DNA from: Pyronema omphalodes | Lineage: Eukaryota; Ascomycota; Pezizomycetes; Pezizales; Pyronemataceae | NCBI GenBank assembly: GCA_024516155.1 | Contig: JAJJXM010000006.1 | Location: 806,001 to 870,000, forward strand | DNA: 64,000 bases | Direction of reading: 5' to 3' | Shown here: in pieces, positions 36,981 to 47,554 of the stretch | How positions within the stretch are numbered: position 1 is the first letter of the stretch | Layout of the letters: each line of letters starts with the position of its first letter | Notes under the pieces: generated by a model | Database searches by the model: none | Told to the model about the DNA's origin: nothing | What the model saw: the letters and a program-made list of their open reading frames with translations, nothing else | Translations under genes and position numbers: made by a program

Positions 36981-37023
36981 CCCATACCTCAGCCCTCAGC
37001 CCTCAGCCCTCAGCCCTCAGCCC
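36981..37023. repeat. 7-bp repeat (CAGCCCT)n
   Basis: Five to six copies of CAGCCCT, C-rich on the + strand in contrast to the preceding G-rich arrays. Confidence 0.93.
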
Positions 37024-37087
37024 GTAACCATTAAACATTAACCCTTAACCACTAATAATCCAACACCAAGTAGCCACTTCTCAAATA

Positions 37088-37217
37088 CACCAATACACCA
37101 ATACACCAATACACCAATACACCAATACACCAATACACCAATACACCAATACACCAATACACCAATACACCAATACACCAATACACCAATACACCAATAC
37201 ACCAATACACCAATACC
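37088..37217. repeat. 8-bp minisatellite (CACCAATA)n, about 16 copies
   Basis: A virtually perfect array of CACCAATA ending in a CCCAAAG flank. It is the last array of the field. Confidence 0.98.
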
Positions 37218-40040
37218 CAAAGCCACTATATATTATCTCCCTAAATGTTAAGCCCATAGCCTTATATCTACCCAAACACCCCTAAACACCCAGCAAACCT
37301 TCCCTTGGTCCTTGATATAACCGTTCCTAAATATTGGATCCTGAAAACATAACTTTTCGTTTCAAAATTTCAACATTTCCACGGTTCGCTTTGTTGACAA
37401 TTCAATGTTTTGACAGTTCAATGGTTCAACGGTTCAACATTTCCACGGTTCACTTGTTTTAACTGAATCATGTGAATCATATCTTTCTTTCATAAACTCC
37501 AAGAATCAACTCTTCATCGCTTGATGTATACCATATACCATATACCATCATATTTTGTCCAAAGTTCAGCACATTCCATCCTGTCCGGTCCTATCTGTAG
37601 ACCAAACCGGCCGTCCTGTAGCAGGACCAGGAACGGACGGAGGTGACCATTACCGGGTCACGAATAATCACTCACACGCGAAAAATTCTGATGCATGGCA
37701 CTGATTCAAGCCAACTCTATATGCTAGTCAAATATGAAGAGAACTGAATAGACGGAGTACTAATACTGGAACCATACTGTTGCTAAGTAACATAAACGAT
37801 ATCAAACTACTGTAGGGAGTCAGCCTGTTTAAAGTTTCGGGGTGAAGCGACGAGCGTACACCTGCGGTGAGGTGTAGGTTTAATTAAAATGGAGCATGGA
37901 GGATGTCCACCTTTGACAGTGCTGAAATTGTCCTCGCTGCGGCCCATGGTACCTGCAAAACGTGAACCAAGCCGCTACGTACTGGGAAGCTAGCTTACTC
38001 AAAAAAACATACACAGTCCTGCCGTCACCTTTGGTTTCGCGGACGGGACCGGACCAGATAGCGGCCGTCTCTCCGAGTTACAGCCGGGACCGGACAACCA
38101 GAGTAGTCCCGTCTGGTCCGCCACATGCCGAACTCGGGTCTGAGCTATCCTTAAGCTTCCATACCAGGTCGCTACTAGCTAGCTAGCCGTTTCTAAATAT
38201 TATATTCTCCTCAAGATGTTGGAATCTGGAACCTCATTACAGATTACACATCCAGGATCATTTATTAATTAGCTTTCATCAGTTTCTGATTTTCCTGGCT
38301 TTACTTTTTGTTTATTTTAGCTTCTAGAAAACTTTAAAGTAGTGATTTGGTGAATCATAATACCCGAAGTTGACGGTTCTGGGTTTACTGGGTGGAATGA
38401 AGGAATTAGGATTACGAATGGGGAATCACGAATCACGAATCACAAAAGTTGCCAGTTTACCAGGTTTATCACGTAAAATAAAACATATACGCATAAACCA
38501 TAGCCAATTGGAATTTTGTCCAGCTGCTGCTGCCTGCTGCTTGCTGATGGTTAATTTAAAATTTCAAGGCTTAAAGACTTCATGCTTTAAGTGATGATGA
38601 TTATGTAGATAGATTGTAGTTTTATGATCACTTAGCCTTATGCTGGATATAATGGCTGAATCTTGGGTAGTGGTTGATTTGTTTTGTTGTAGCTATGTAG
38701 TGGTGTAGTGGTGTTACGTGTAGGGGTGTATTGATTGGTTAGCTAGGATAGCTAATAGGTAGCGAAACGGTGAACGGTGATTGTTGAACGGTAATCGGTA
38801 ATCGGTGAACGGTGAATATCTACTTTATAGGGGATACTCTGACTTTATAGGGGATACTCTGACTTATTTATCTGGGGATGGCTAATGTAAATGTGAGACT
38901 ATACATGTGATACTGTGATATGAGAAAAGCGCTTGCTTGAGGTTGACGTATGGTATGGAAACAAGGGCATTTTGAGAGAAGAGGACAAAAAGATGGAGGA
39001 TGGCATTGATTGAGTGATGGGTTGATAACGAGAACAAGAAAGTCACCTTTGTGAAAGTGCCCGATGAGCTGGCACTTGGGAGGAGAAAGAGAGAGAAAAA
39101 GTTGGAGATGGAAATCGCGGTGAGTGACATAATACATTGGATAACGAGCATAGGTACCATTGACAGAACAAGCATAACGAGGGGATGTGCGATAAGGTAA
39201 TGTCCTCCTCCACAAGCAGTCACATACCTGACACAGCTCTACAGGCACACTTCAATATGATACTTGTTCATGTGCTGACTGATCATGTGCTGACTGATCA
39301 TCTGCTGACTGATTGAGATGGCCAAGAATATGTACAACTAGCTGCCGGTCTATGTTACAGCTTTTTGGTTTTAAGGTGCATGTACATAGCGACGATTGCC
39401 GCGGCAGTCTGGGATTTTCTGTGTGCTCGTGTACTCATGGGAATAGTCAAACGGTATACAAAACTGCGGTTGTACTCCCACGCATAGATACACCGCCTCA
39501 TCTCCAAAAATAATATCTTGTCACAGCATGGTTACAGCTTGCAAGTTGCAGTTTACGATTTTGTAATTTTGCACAAATTCAGGGGTGAACATTTATGTAT
39601 ATGTATATGTGGGTTCAAATTTAAATTAGAGTCTAGGAATGGTGGAACATAAACTTGCAGAATATGCAGTGAGCACCTTTCGAGACATCTGGAAGCGCTG
39701 GAGTTACTTGAGTTGCTTGGGTTGCTTTTGGCTTGGCTATGCATTGTACACCCACCGTATGTGTATACTTTGTATGTACAGCCACTAAAAATTATACTTT
39801 GATGTTACAGATTTTCTTAGCGTTGTCTTCTTGTCTCATCCCGCCACCAAGATGATGAACCAAGACAAATGCAAAAAAAAACAAATTATGACGGTGCTTG
39901 AAGAATTATATTCAGTGCATGCTCCTGTTCCCCTTATTCTTATTCTTATTTTTATTCTTACTCTAATTCTAACCACCCCCCCCCCCCCCCCCCTACTCCA
40001 CCTGTTTAACATCTAACGTTATGCTTCAAGGTACATAGCA
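37218..40040. other. intergenic, scattered duplications
   Basis: No supported gene. Contains a CACGAATCA-type triplicate near 38405-38427 and CGGTGAACGGTAAT variants near 38768-38815. A 20-bp tandem duplication (ctttataggggatactctga) lies at about 38824-38865, and a 16-bp unit (TGCTGACTGATCATG-like) is present three times at about 39272-39317. A 19-nt C tract lies at 39975-39993. An approximately 125-codon minus frame at 38868-39248 lacks an ATG start and a signature. Confidence 0.55.
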
Positions 40041-41542
40041 ATGGATCAGGTAACTAGAACTCCAAGTTCGATTCTCTACACTATCAAGGCTAATCAAATA
40101 TGCGATGTAAACACTAGAATGCACAGAATGCAGAGAATACACAGAATACACAGAGATTATCCTCCCCAACAGTCGATTACGCACCTAAATACCCAGTTCA
40201 AGATGATTTCAGCGGTCTAGAATACATAAACCATATGCACCCATCATCAGCGGAATATGAAGGCCTACAATATTCCCGTGTCGCCCCACCGTCGGATAAT
40301 GAAGGTCTTGAGGTACAGTACATGACCGATGGACCAAAGCATCAGCCTTCTAGTCTTAATCCTAGTCCCAATCTCATCCTCGGGCTTCGACGGAAAGTTT
40401 TCTGGGTCATAGTTATGGTTACGATTTTCGTCATCGCGGTTGGTGGTGGTGTAGGCGGATACCTATCGATAACCCAAAGACGTGGAAATAATACACCAGC
40501 AACATCGCAATCCAATACTTCCAACCCAGAATTAGAATTAAAATCACTGGATCCAGATTCACCACTAGAAAACACATCACTAACAGTCTCAACACGCGGC
40601 GGTTTTAATTCCACAGAATCTTATCTTTTCTACCAATCCAATTCCGGCGAACTCTTCTTTTCCCCTTTATCATCAACCAACCCTCTGCATCCGAAAAGTC
40701 TCGGTCCCAGTTTCCGAGCACGTAACCACACGCCACTATCAGCGTTAAGCGCAACCTTTCAATACGGAATCCACCAACCCGCAAGGCTGTATTACATCGA
40801 TACCAAAGGCTATATCGTGGACGCCATCTACTCCGCGGAAACAAAAACCTGGACACCAGGACGCCTTCATATTGAACTTCCTGCCCCAATGAAGTTCTCT
40901 AGTTGTGATTGGGTCCCCAGAAAATGGCGGGAGGAAATCTTATTGTATCATCATGTCTTTTATCAGGGGAAAGATGGTTCAATTTGGCAGACTTCTTTGT
41001 ATGTGAATAATAGTTATACTTACCCCTGGGATACCCCGCAAAATCCCCCGGGTGCGGTACTACTCCCCGGTCCGGCCAAAGGAAGCCCGCTGGCGCTTGG
41101 GAATGATCAGTTTAAGACGGGAGACTTTATGACGCAGGGGTTGAGGTTGTATTGGCAGGGCTTTGAGGGGGATATTATAAGTGCTAGATGGAATGGGGGA
41201 GGACCAGCAATTCTGGATGAGAAGTGGAGCGCGACGGAGATTATACTCAAAGGTGCAAAAACGTTGGAAAGTTTAGCGGTGGTTCCGAAGTTGATGGCGA
41301 ATGGAACTATGGAGGAGGAGAGTTTGTTTTTTGGGGAGGAGGGTGTGGTTAATCATTTTTTGTGGAAACGGAAGGATAGGTGGTTGAGACAGGAGGGGTA
41401 TGTGGGGAAAAGGGATGCGGGCCCGAATGTCGCTGCGGGCTATACGACACAGGGTGATATGAGGTTGTTTTGGCAGAATAAAACGACTGGTGCTATTGTA
41501 GAGGCTAGGAGAAGTGGTAATGGCTGGGAGGTTGTTGCGTAA
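40041..41542 (+). CDS. membrane-anchored fungal fucose-lectin-like protein
   Basis: Probably a type II membrane protein whose extracellular part is a fucose-specific-lectin-like beta-propeller. From the in-frame ATG at 40235 it encodes 435 residues. The same frame stays open and protein-like upstream (DYAPKYPVQDDFSGLEY) without an ATG, so I propose join(40041..40049,40154..41542), 465 residues: a MDQ first exon and a 104-nt intron (GTAACT..CAG) containing 9-10-bp repeats. In the 465 numbering there is a Tyr/Pro-rich cytosolic tail with repeated E(Y)GLxY motifs, one transmembrane helix at about 82-106 (VFWVIVMVTIFVIAVGGGVGG), a Ser/Thr/Asn linker, then a repeat-rich domain. That domain has LYYID..GYIVDAIYS, LRLYWQGFEGDIISARW and MRLFWQNKTTGAIVEA, the W/Y-aromatic plus GxI(V/I)xA pattern of the fucose-lectin family. 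Sugar specificity is not proven. The first exon is the weak point. Confidence 0.72.
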
Positions 41543-43090
41543 TTAAGATGGACTGGGAATGTTGATGAAATAATGATGTATGTGGATAGAACAGTACTGT
41601 GCACATCCCATGTTCTCACATTCGAGAACTTGGAATCCTAATTTAATGAAGCAAGCAAAAGATACACAGAATTCGATGCAACTAGAGTGAAGAAAATTGA
41701 TTAATAAATTTCCTAACATCAATACCTGTAACGTTCCTACTTTGCAAGGTCATACTTTGACAGCATAAGCCGCTATTTCTTTGACCACTAACCTAACATG
41801 CATACATTCCACCCCTTTCCCATCCTATAACAGCCACCCTACCATGGAGGGATCAGCGGAGAAAAATATCAGAGCTTGATATGCCAAGATTTGAAAACAG
41901 TCCAGGAGCAAGAAAGAAATAGACGATAAACCTCAATAATTCAACACTGGTATGGAATAATGTAGGAACCAAAGATGACTCACTACATGCACGAAAAAGA
42001 GGAATATGCATAAAGGAGGATATAGAAACAGATTTCAGAAGAAATAATTATGTGGCATAACGGAGACAAAGATTCACTGTCCCAGGAAATGGCTCCTGGG
42101 ATCTGAAAAAGGCACAGAAAGTGGAACTTAAAAATGTAAATGAATTATGAAACAAAAAGTGCAGAAAAAGAGAAAGAAGACAAAGAACGAGAAGAAAAAA
42201 TAACAGTCAGATAGCGTGCCACGAATTGAAGGCAAAAGTATACTGATAACCTTCTTTCTTTGAGTATCTTCACACTCGTCTTGAACATCGATGCCTATAT
42301 GTGCTGCGTTTAAGCATTCTAGTATCAACTCTAATAACTGTATGGTCAGGTTCAACTTGAACCCCATCTCCTTATTTATTCGTCTCAACTGCGGTATTAT
42401 GGTGGTCTTTGATACCGCTATTGGAAAGAGCTGATAATTTCCTTTTACTCGCGCCAATCAAGTCCTCTTCCGTTGGTTATTCTTTGATGTTTCAATAGCC
42501 GCAGACTCGCAGTAGAAATGAGAGACGTAGACCTTCTTTGTGTTGATTAAGCGAGAACTGAAACACTCGGAATATGGTGATTGAAGTGTCAGACAAACAA
42601 AGCTCTTCAACCTGCTTCATCAATATTTTACCAGAACGGTTGAACCGGCAATTGTATAACGAAGAATCTTCTTGGCTCTAGGCCCTTCAGAAAGTCGCGA
42701 GTTTAATAAACCAATCTCCGGTATTAGCAAGACGGTTTGAATAGATATCCAGGGACCCTCATGATTCTATAATGACTATATTCATGGAACTAATATCTCT
42801 GGAACGCAGGTGTTATTGGATTCGTATTTCTCATACAATCTGTAAATATGTTAAGTTCTTTGTGTGGGCTTTTCATAAAGTCTAAAATATAGGTCCGGAC
42901 TTTTACGGAGGAGCAAGCTCAACTATTATCTGTTCGTTGAAAGTATCCAGTTAGTTCTGGAGTGATTTCGCAGCTTTTTGTGATCATCCTACTGTTATTT
43001 TATCGCAGGTACAATAGTATCGGTCGCTTTAGAAAGACTGTTGGTGAATGATAGTATACCAATATGTTTGCTATAATATTTCATAAAACA
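41543..43090. other. intergenic, possible coding relics on the minus strand
   Basis: The minus strand contains short protein-like stretches in different frames, separated by stops. One encodes SLSKATDTIVPAIK (about 43000-43050) and one ILDFMKSPHKELNIFTDC (about 42840-42890). These could be exons of a longer 43.6-kb gene or decayed sequence; I could not join them with good splice sites. Confidence 0.3.
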
Positions 43091-43607
43091 CTAGATTACT
43101 CGTCTACTGTTGATATTCAAAGAAGATGAGAACATTTGTGTAAACCGACGGGGCTTCTGGATTGAACTTTCAACACGTTCATAGGTTAATTTGAATAGCG
43201 CTCCATCCGGATTGGGGTTGTCAGCCTGTCCTCCGGAATCTTCCTTGACAATCTCGTTCAACTTCTTCAAGACATTTTGAATAATCTGACCACTGTGATA
43301 AGCCCTTGAATTTCGCCTGGTGTAAATCTAAAATCGTTAACAAATCCAGTCAAAACTTTCAATAACTCTATCGTTCCTGCAGCCCCACATTTAATACTCA
43401 CATCCTCCGCCATGATCGTGGTTATATCATACCAGATATAATACGAAGAACAGTCGAAATTTATTTCAATTTTGAGTTGATTCCGATAATTCCCACCATC
43501 TTCAACTGAAAAACGCCAGCAATCCTTCAAGGAAGAAAGAAAGACAGAAAGAACTTATAATAAACAGGGTCACTCTTGATACCTATTTCAAGTTTCAAAA
43601 GCTTCAT
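43091..43607 (-). CDS. probable small spliced gene, unknown function
   Basis: Two minus-strand segments read as one protein across a canonical intron. The exon 43524..43402 (41 codons, ending SSYYIWYDITTIMAED) and the exon 43327..43091 (78 codons, starting IYTRRNSRAYHSGQIIQNVL) join in phase 0 through a 74-nt intron with GTGAGT donor, TTAAC branch and TTTTAG acceptor. The second exon continues KKLNEIVKEDSGG and later FKLTYERVESSIQKPRRF to a stop. A candidate first exon starts at ATG 43607 (MKLLKLEIGIKSDP), but its donor is poor; alternatively translation starts inside the 41-codon exon. I recognise no domain. The gene may continue downstream, or be a partly decayed copy. Confidence 0.4.
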
Positions 43608-44359
43608 TGTGCTGCAACACTGCTACCTGACTAATGAGGCACCAAATTCTATGCATGCATGTTTGATTATGTGTAGTCCATTCCAATTGTAACCCCGAAA
43701 GTTCTTGTATTTGATGAAGCAATGATTGTAGATTTTGACGTCTGATACATGTGTGTCATGGACTGGTAATAGTATACTCAATTTGAAGTGCTTTATATGA
43801 AGCGCGGTTTTGTAACTTGTTGCGGCTCTACTACCCCGGCCTTGAGCTCTATCGTGTAGCCGGCAATTTTCGTCGAGAATACCGTTGACCGATGGTCTCA
43901 GCTCTTTCATTTAGTCAATTAGTTATCTATTCTCCTCATTTAATATGATTGGGGATGTCTACTCGGAATGCACCGCCAATACTGCCTTCGCTTTTGAAGG
44001 GATTGTAAGTTAGATTGGAAAAATACATATCCCAAGTCATCTTAGGACTGGTTTTAGTGACATTTCATGATTTTGTGACTGAAACAAATAGAGAAAGGTG
44101 CAGTTTGGCATGAGCTGGGTCACTTTGGTGTTCACCTCCGCTCTGACAATCACTCGAGCACATAGTATCACTCTAATTTCCGAATCGGGAAATTCGAGTG
44201 ATACCCTGATTGAATAGACCACATAGAAAGGGAATTACCGCACGGTCTACTACCAAAAACTCAAAGATTTATACTCAACTCAAAATTCCTAGAAAAAAAA
44301 GGGACTATCGAATGGTCCTACAGACTCGGTTGTATCATCCAATACTTAAATGATCACAA
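43608..44359. other. intergenic
   Basis: No supported gene. A short foldback lies at 44166-44203 (listed separately). ATG-started frames here are under 100 codons and unrecognised. Confidence 0.5.
44166..44203. repeat. 38-bp foldback (16-bp stem, one mismatch)
   Basis: Arm tatcactctaatttcc (44166-44181) pairs with ggaaattcgagtgata (44188-44203) at 15 of 16 positions across a 6-nt loop. Confidence 0.8.
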
Positions 44360-44362
44360 TTA

Positions 44363-44460
44363 GGGTGCGTTTGGTTGGACCGCAAACAAAGTTTTTTGGC
44401 CTGTTTTCACGGGTAAAAAAGGGCTAAAAACCGTGTTTTCGGGTGCAATCAAACGTACCC
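44363..44460. mobile_element. 98-bp Tourist/PIF-Harbinger-like MITE
   Basis: The ends are inverted repeats: GGGTGCGTTTGGTTG at the left and, read from the right end, GGGTACGTTTGATTG (13 of 15 identical). The element is flanked by TTA on both sides (44360-44362 and 44461-44463), the 3-bp target duplication typical of PIF/Harbinger elements. The interior has no coding capacity and contains GGGTAAAAAAGGGCTAAAAA. The GGGTGCGTTTGG terminus resembles Tourist-type MITE ends. Size, TIR and TSD together make the call; the transposase source is not in this window. Confidence 0.75.
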
Positions 44461-44463
44461 TTA

Positions 44464-46240
44464 TGTTTCGACTAGGTTCCTCCAATCATGGATATATTTA
44501 ACAAGCGTATCGCTAGCTTTGTTGATATGCAATTCTTTTAAATAATTAGTGTTGAATCATATATCTTAGCTGAGCTATGCATCTCTCACAGTTTCGTAGT
44601 GCCCTGGTATGGTGTCCATAAATTTGGACACTGAGAAGACAACATCCGCGGTCAAGTCGCAAAGAAAATAATATCCAGATCGTACCACTCGTGCCAAGGT
44701 GGTGACAAGCACCGCCTTGGCACGAGTAACAATTTTTGTAGTAGACCTAGGTCAAAAGCTACAAACACTTTGGTTTCCGCAGTCTTTCCGTAAGTTGAGT
44801 CCTGAGTGTCATTTATGGGGCAGGAACCCTTTAGAAAAATCACAGTAAGGTGGTAAGTCGGATGCTTAATTATAGGTATCGTTCCATGTTAAGCTAACGT
44901 GACTTGGTGTAATGCAGTCAAACATGTACTCCACACAAAAGCGGGAACCTACTTAGAATCCACTCCCACTGGGCATCTAGCATGCGAGATGTGTAATCTC
45001 ATCATTGTTCTGGAAACATATCTTTTTCTGAAATATTCCAGCCCTCAATATGGGAGAGCTGTCGATACAAACGGCACTCCGGGGCGTTTGTAATAATCAC
45101 GTGACATAGATATTCACTGGTTTTATACATTCAGGTAGATACTAAACCATGTCACTACTATATATCCGTAACAAGCCTTAATCGCATACCTATTTCCATG
45201 TGTGGTTTGACAACGAATCTTGCAAAGAGAATTTCTAAACTTGTTGTAGGGGTGTTTCAGGAGTATGTTTTAGACGTCATAATATGCGGTAGCTGGCCGT
45301 GGGTAAGTTTGACAGCGGTAGCCTTTCGTCGCCGTCCTGGACGGGGTTTTTTTAAGCGGTGGTAGGTTATCGGAACGTTGAACTATATTCCATGAACGGT
45401 AGTGTGAAGAAGATATGGCAGCCATTGCTCCTCTCATGGTTAACGCTTACTTATGTGACAGGCAGCGCCCGATATTTGACAACGACAACGCACAAAGATC
45501 CTATGTGAATATTGAATCGTTTTATGCCAGTCACTGTATGATTGTCTGCTCAGTGATGGGAAGTAGGTAATCACGGGTGATGGCAAGAGGGCAAGATGAC
45601 TTGTCACTCGCGGAACGAATCAACCATGCCACCACCGCCACAGACTTATCTCACTAACCCGTAGTAGCAGTATGCTTGGACTAGTTAACTCTGTAAATCC
45701 ACAGTCAATCAGCCGTGGAAAAACACTCTATCGATGTATGTCTTGTCAGTCATACTATCTAATAACTTTAATGGGATTGTATGTACTCTGTATATCTGCA
45801 AAGTCTATAAAGGCACTTGGCTTTGGTAGGGATTAGGTAATATATCGGTCGAATTAAAAGGCCGCGGGATATTTCGTGCGGGGCAGCGCAGGTTCAAGAA
45901 GCAGCCCACCTGGTGGCTGCCTTGCTCATTAGAATTCCATCTCGTGCTTTTAGCTCTGATACAAATTGTATACTCGTGATTTTTATATTTAGATACGCAA
46001 TTAGTACCTAAAATGCTACGATCTTCAGGGCAGAATGTTGTTCATAGTATTAGCTTTACTACGTGTTTACACGACACTGACCAATGAGAGAACGCTTACA
46101 AAATGACATCAGCTTAGTGTTTCACTTTTGTATATGTATGATTTTGATTCCGGAGCTTTATTACCCCCTCCTTTGGCCATTCCCTGCTCAGTTCTCGTGA
46201 AGTCAACAATACACAGAATCGGGTTGTAAAGTGTCTTAAC
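44464..46240. other. intergenic
   Basis: No supported gene. Apart from the foldback at 44687-44727, there is only unique sequence with short frames. An approximately 45-bp imperfect stem with AGCAGCC/GGCTGCC arms lies near 45900-45925. Confidence 0.5.
44687..44727. repeat. 41-bp foldback (18-bp stem, one mismatch)
   Basis: Arm actcgtgccaaggtggtg (44687-44704) pairs with caccgccttggcacgagt (44710-44727) across a 5-nt loop. The shared terminal string ggcacgagtaac links it to the foldback at 147-190. A lone actcgtgccaag also occurs at about 18583. Confidence 0.8.
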
Positions 46241-47554
46241 TTGTTATTGATAATCTGGCCGCTTTATTCATCTTTTCATTATTACGCATCCATTATTTTT
46301 GAGGCGTGTTGTGCCCCTCATTCGTTCGCATCGCGCCACTGTCATCGCCGGAATCCTAGGCCGAACACCCCCCTCTCTGCAGCTGCTCTGCTCAGCTCCA
46401 CTAAACTGACAGACTTCCTCCACTCCACTCCACTGCTCATTTTTCTCCCCTCACTTTCTTCCCCGCCATTACCCCCGCTTCAGTGCCCATTCGATATTGA
46501 GAGTCCTACCCCAGTCTTGCAACTGCTCGATAACATCATCATACCGTTGCAGTCGAACACCAGTGTTCGACAGTAACAAACGGCTTTTACGACAGAGTAT
46601 CTACCGCGCACCTGTGTCATCGCAGACATAAGATCCACTCGGTTGTCCTCGGTGGGAGCAGCCACTAACGAAAAACTAACGCAGCCGGCTTCGTTTGGCA
46701 TTGCCCGGCGGTACAGCGGCTCGTCGTCTTTTTTGCCGTCTTTTACATTTTCTTCTTGCAAACCAGCAGTCACGACCTCCGTCCACTACACGCGACGCAA
46801 GAACACGCCAGACAATCCATTGTTGCGCAAAACAACGGATAAAGCCACTGCCCCGCTAAAGTGTACATCTGGTTGGTAAGTACAATTCCTTTGCTGCTTT
46901 TCCTTATTGTGCTTCTCGCTTGCTGCTGTTTCTGCTGCTTTATGCGTTTTTTGTGTGTATGAGTGTGTGTGTGTCATTGTGTGTGGCCTATCTGTACATT
47001 CAGTTTGAGTTCAAGTTGCAGGCGAAATTCTATTCCGCTGCCTCTTTTCTTCTGTGCTGCTACATTCGAACCCCGCTAAACCGCAGTCTCATCCCTCACA
47101 GATCCGGCGTGCTGCACACGAACTTTGTCGTCCTAAGTCCAGATCGCCCAAGAGCACGACTCGGCCTTTAGCCCTGTTAGCCCTTAATTTATTCCAACCT
47201 ACTTGCACGCAGAAACAACGTCGTTTCCTACCAACTGCTCTGTCAATTTGCTGGATCAGGACCAACTCCAAAAAGTCGGCAAATTTTCCCTCGACCTTTC
47301 GGTATTACTTTACGTACACACGACACTCCTCCTGCGGCTAGATCCTACTCCGTGCTCCGTATATTCAACTGAAAACCTGCTATCACACACAGTAGTGTAG
47401 ACCCACGACAACCCCATCCCCGCCTCAATTTCACCGCTTGAGGCTCGCTTGCAGGACACTGTTATTTGCGGGTTGGCTGGAACTTCCTACAGGCTACCTA
47501 TTGTTCCACAGTCAAATCCAATTCAGCTTACTGCTCCACACCGAAAAAAAAAAA
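46241..47554 (+). promoter_or_regulatory. probable promoter and 5' leader of the LARP1-like gene
   Basis: Pyrimidine-rich sequence with only short frames precedes the LARP1 start. A strong donor (ggtaagtac, about 46875) and a downstream acceptor-like ttgcag near 47020, separated by a (GT)n-containing stretch, suggest a 5' UTR intron. The A12 run at 47543-47554 directly abuts the start codon. Confidence 0.45.

Noticed and set aside
36596..37027. Repeated Gly/Asp/Leu/Glu frames on both strands
   Set aside because: Produced by GGGATTTG/GGAGATT arrays; no start context or conserved domain.
26417..37217. Possible telomere or internal telomeric sequence
   Set aside because: No TTAGGG/CCCTAA arrays; units are diverse and lie between ordinary genes.
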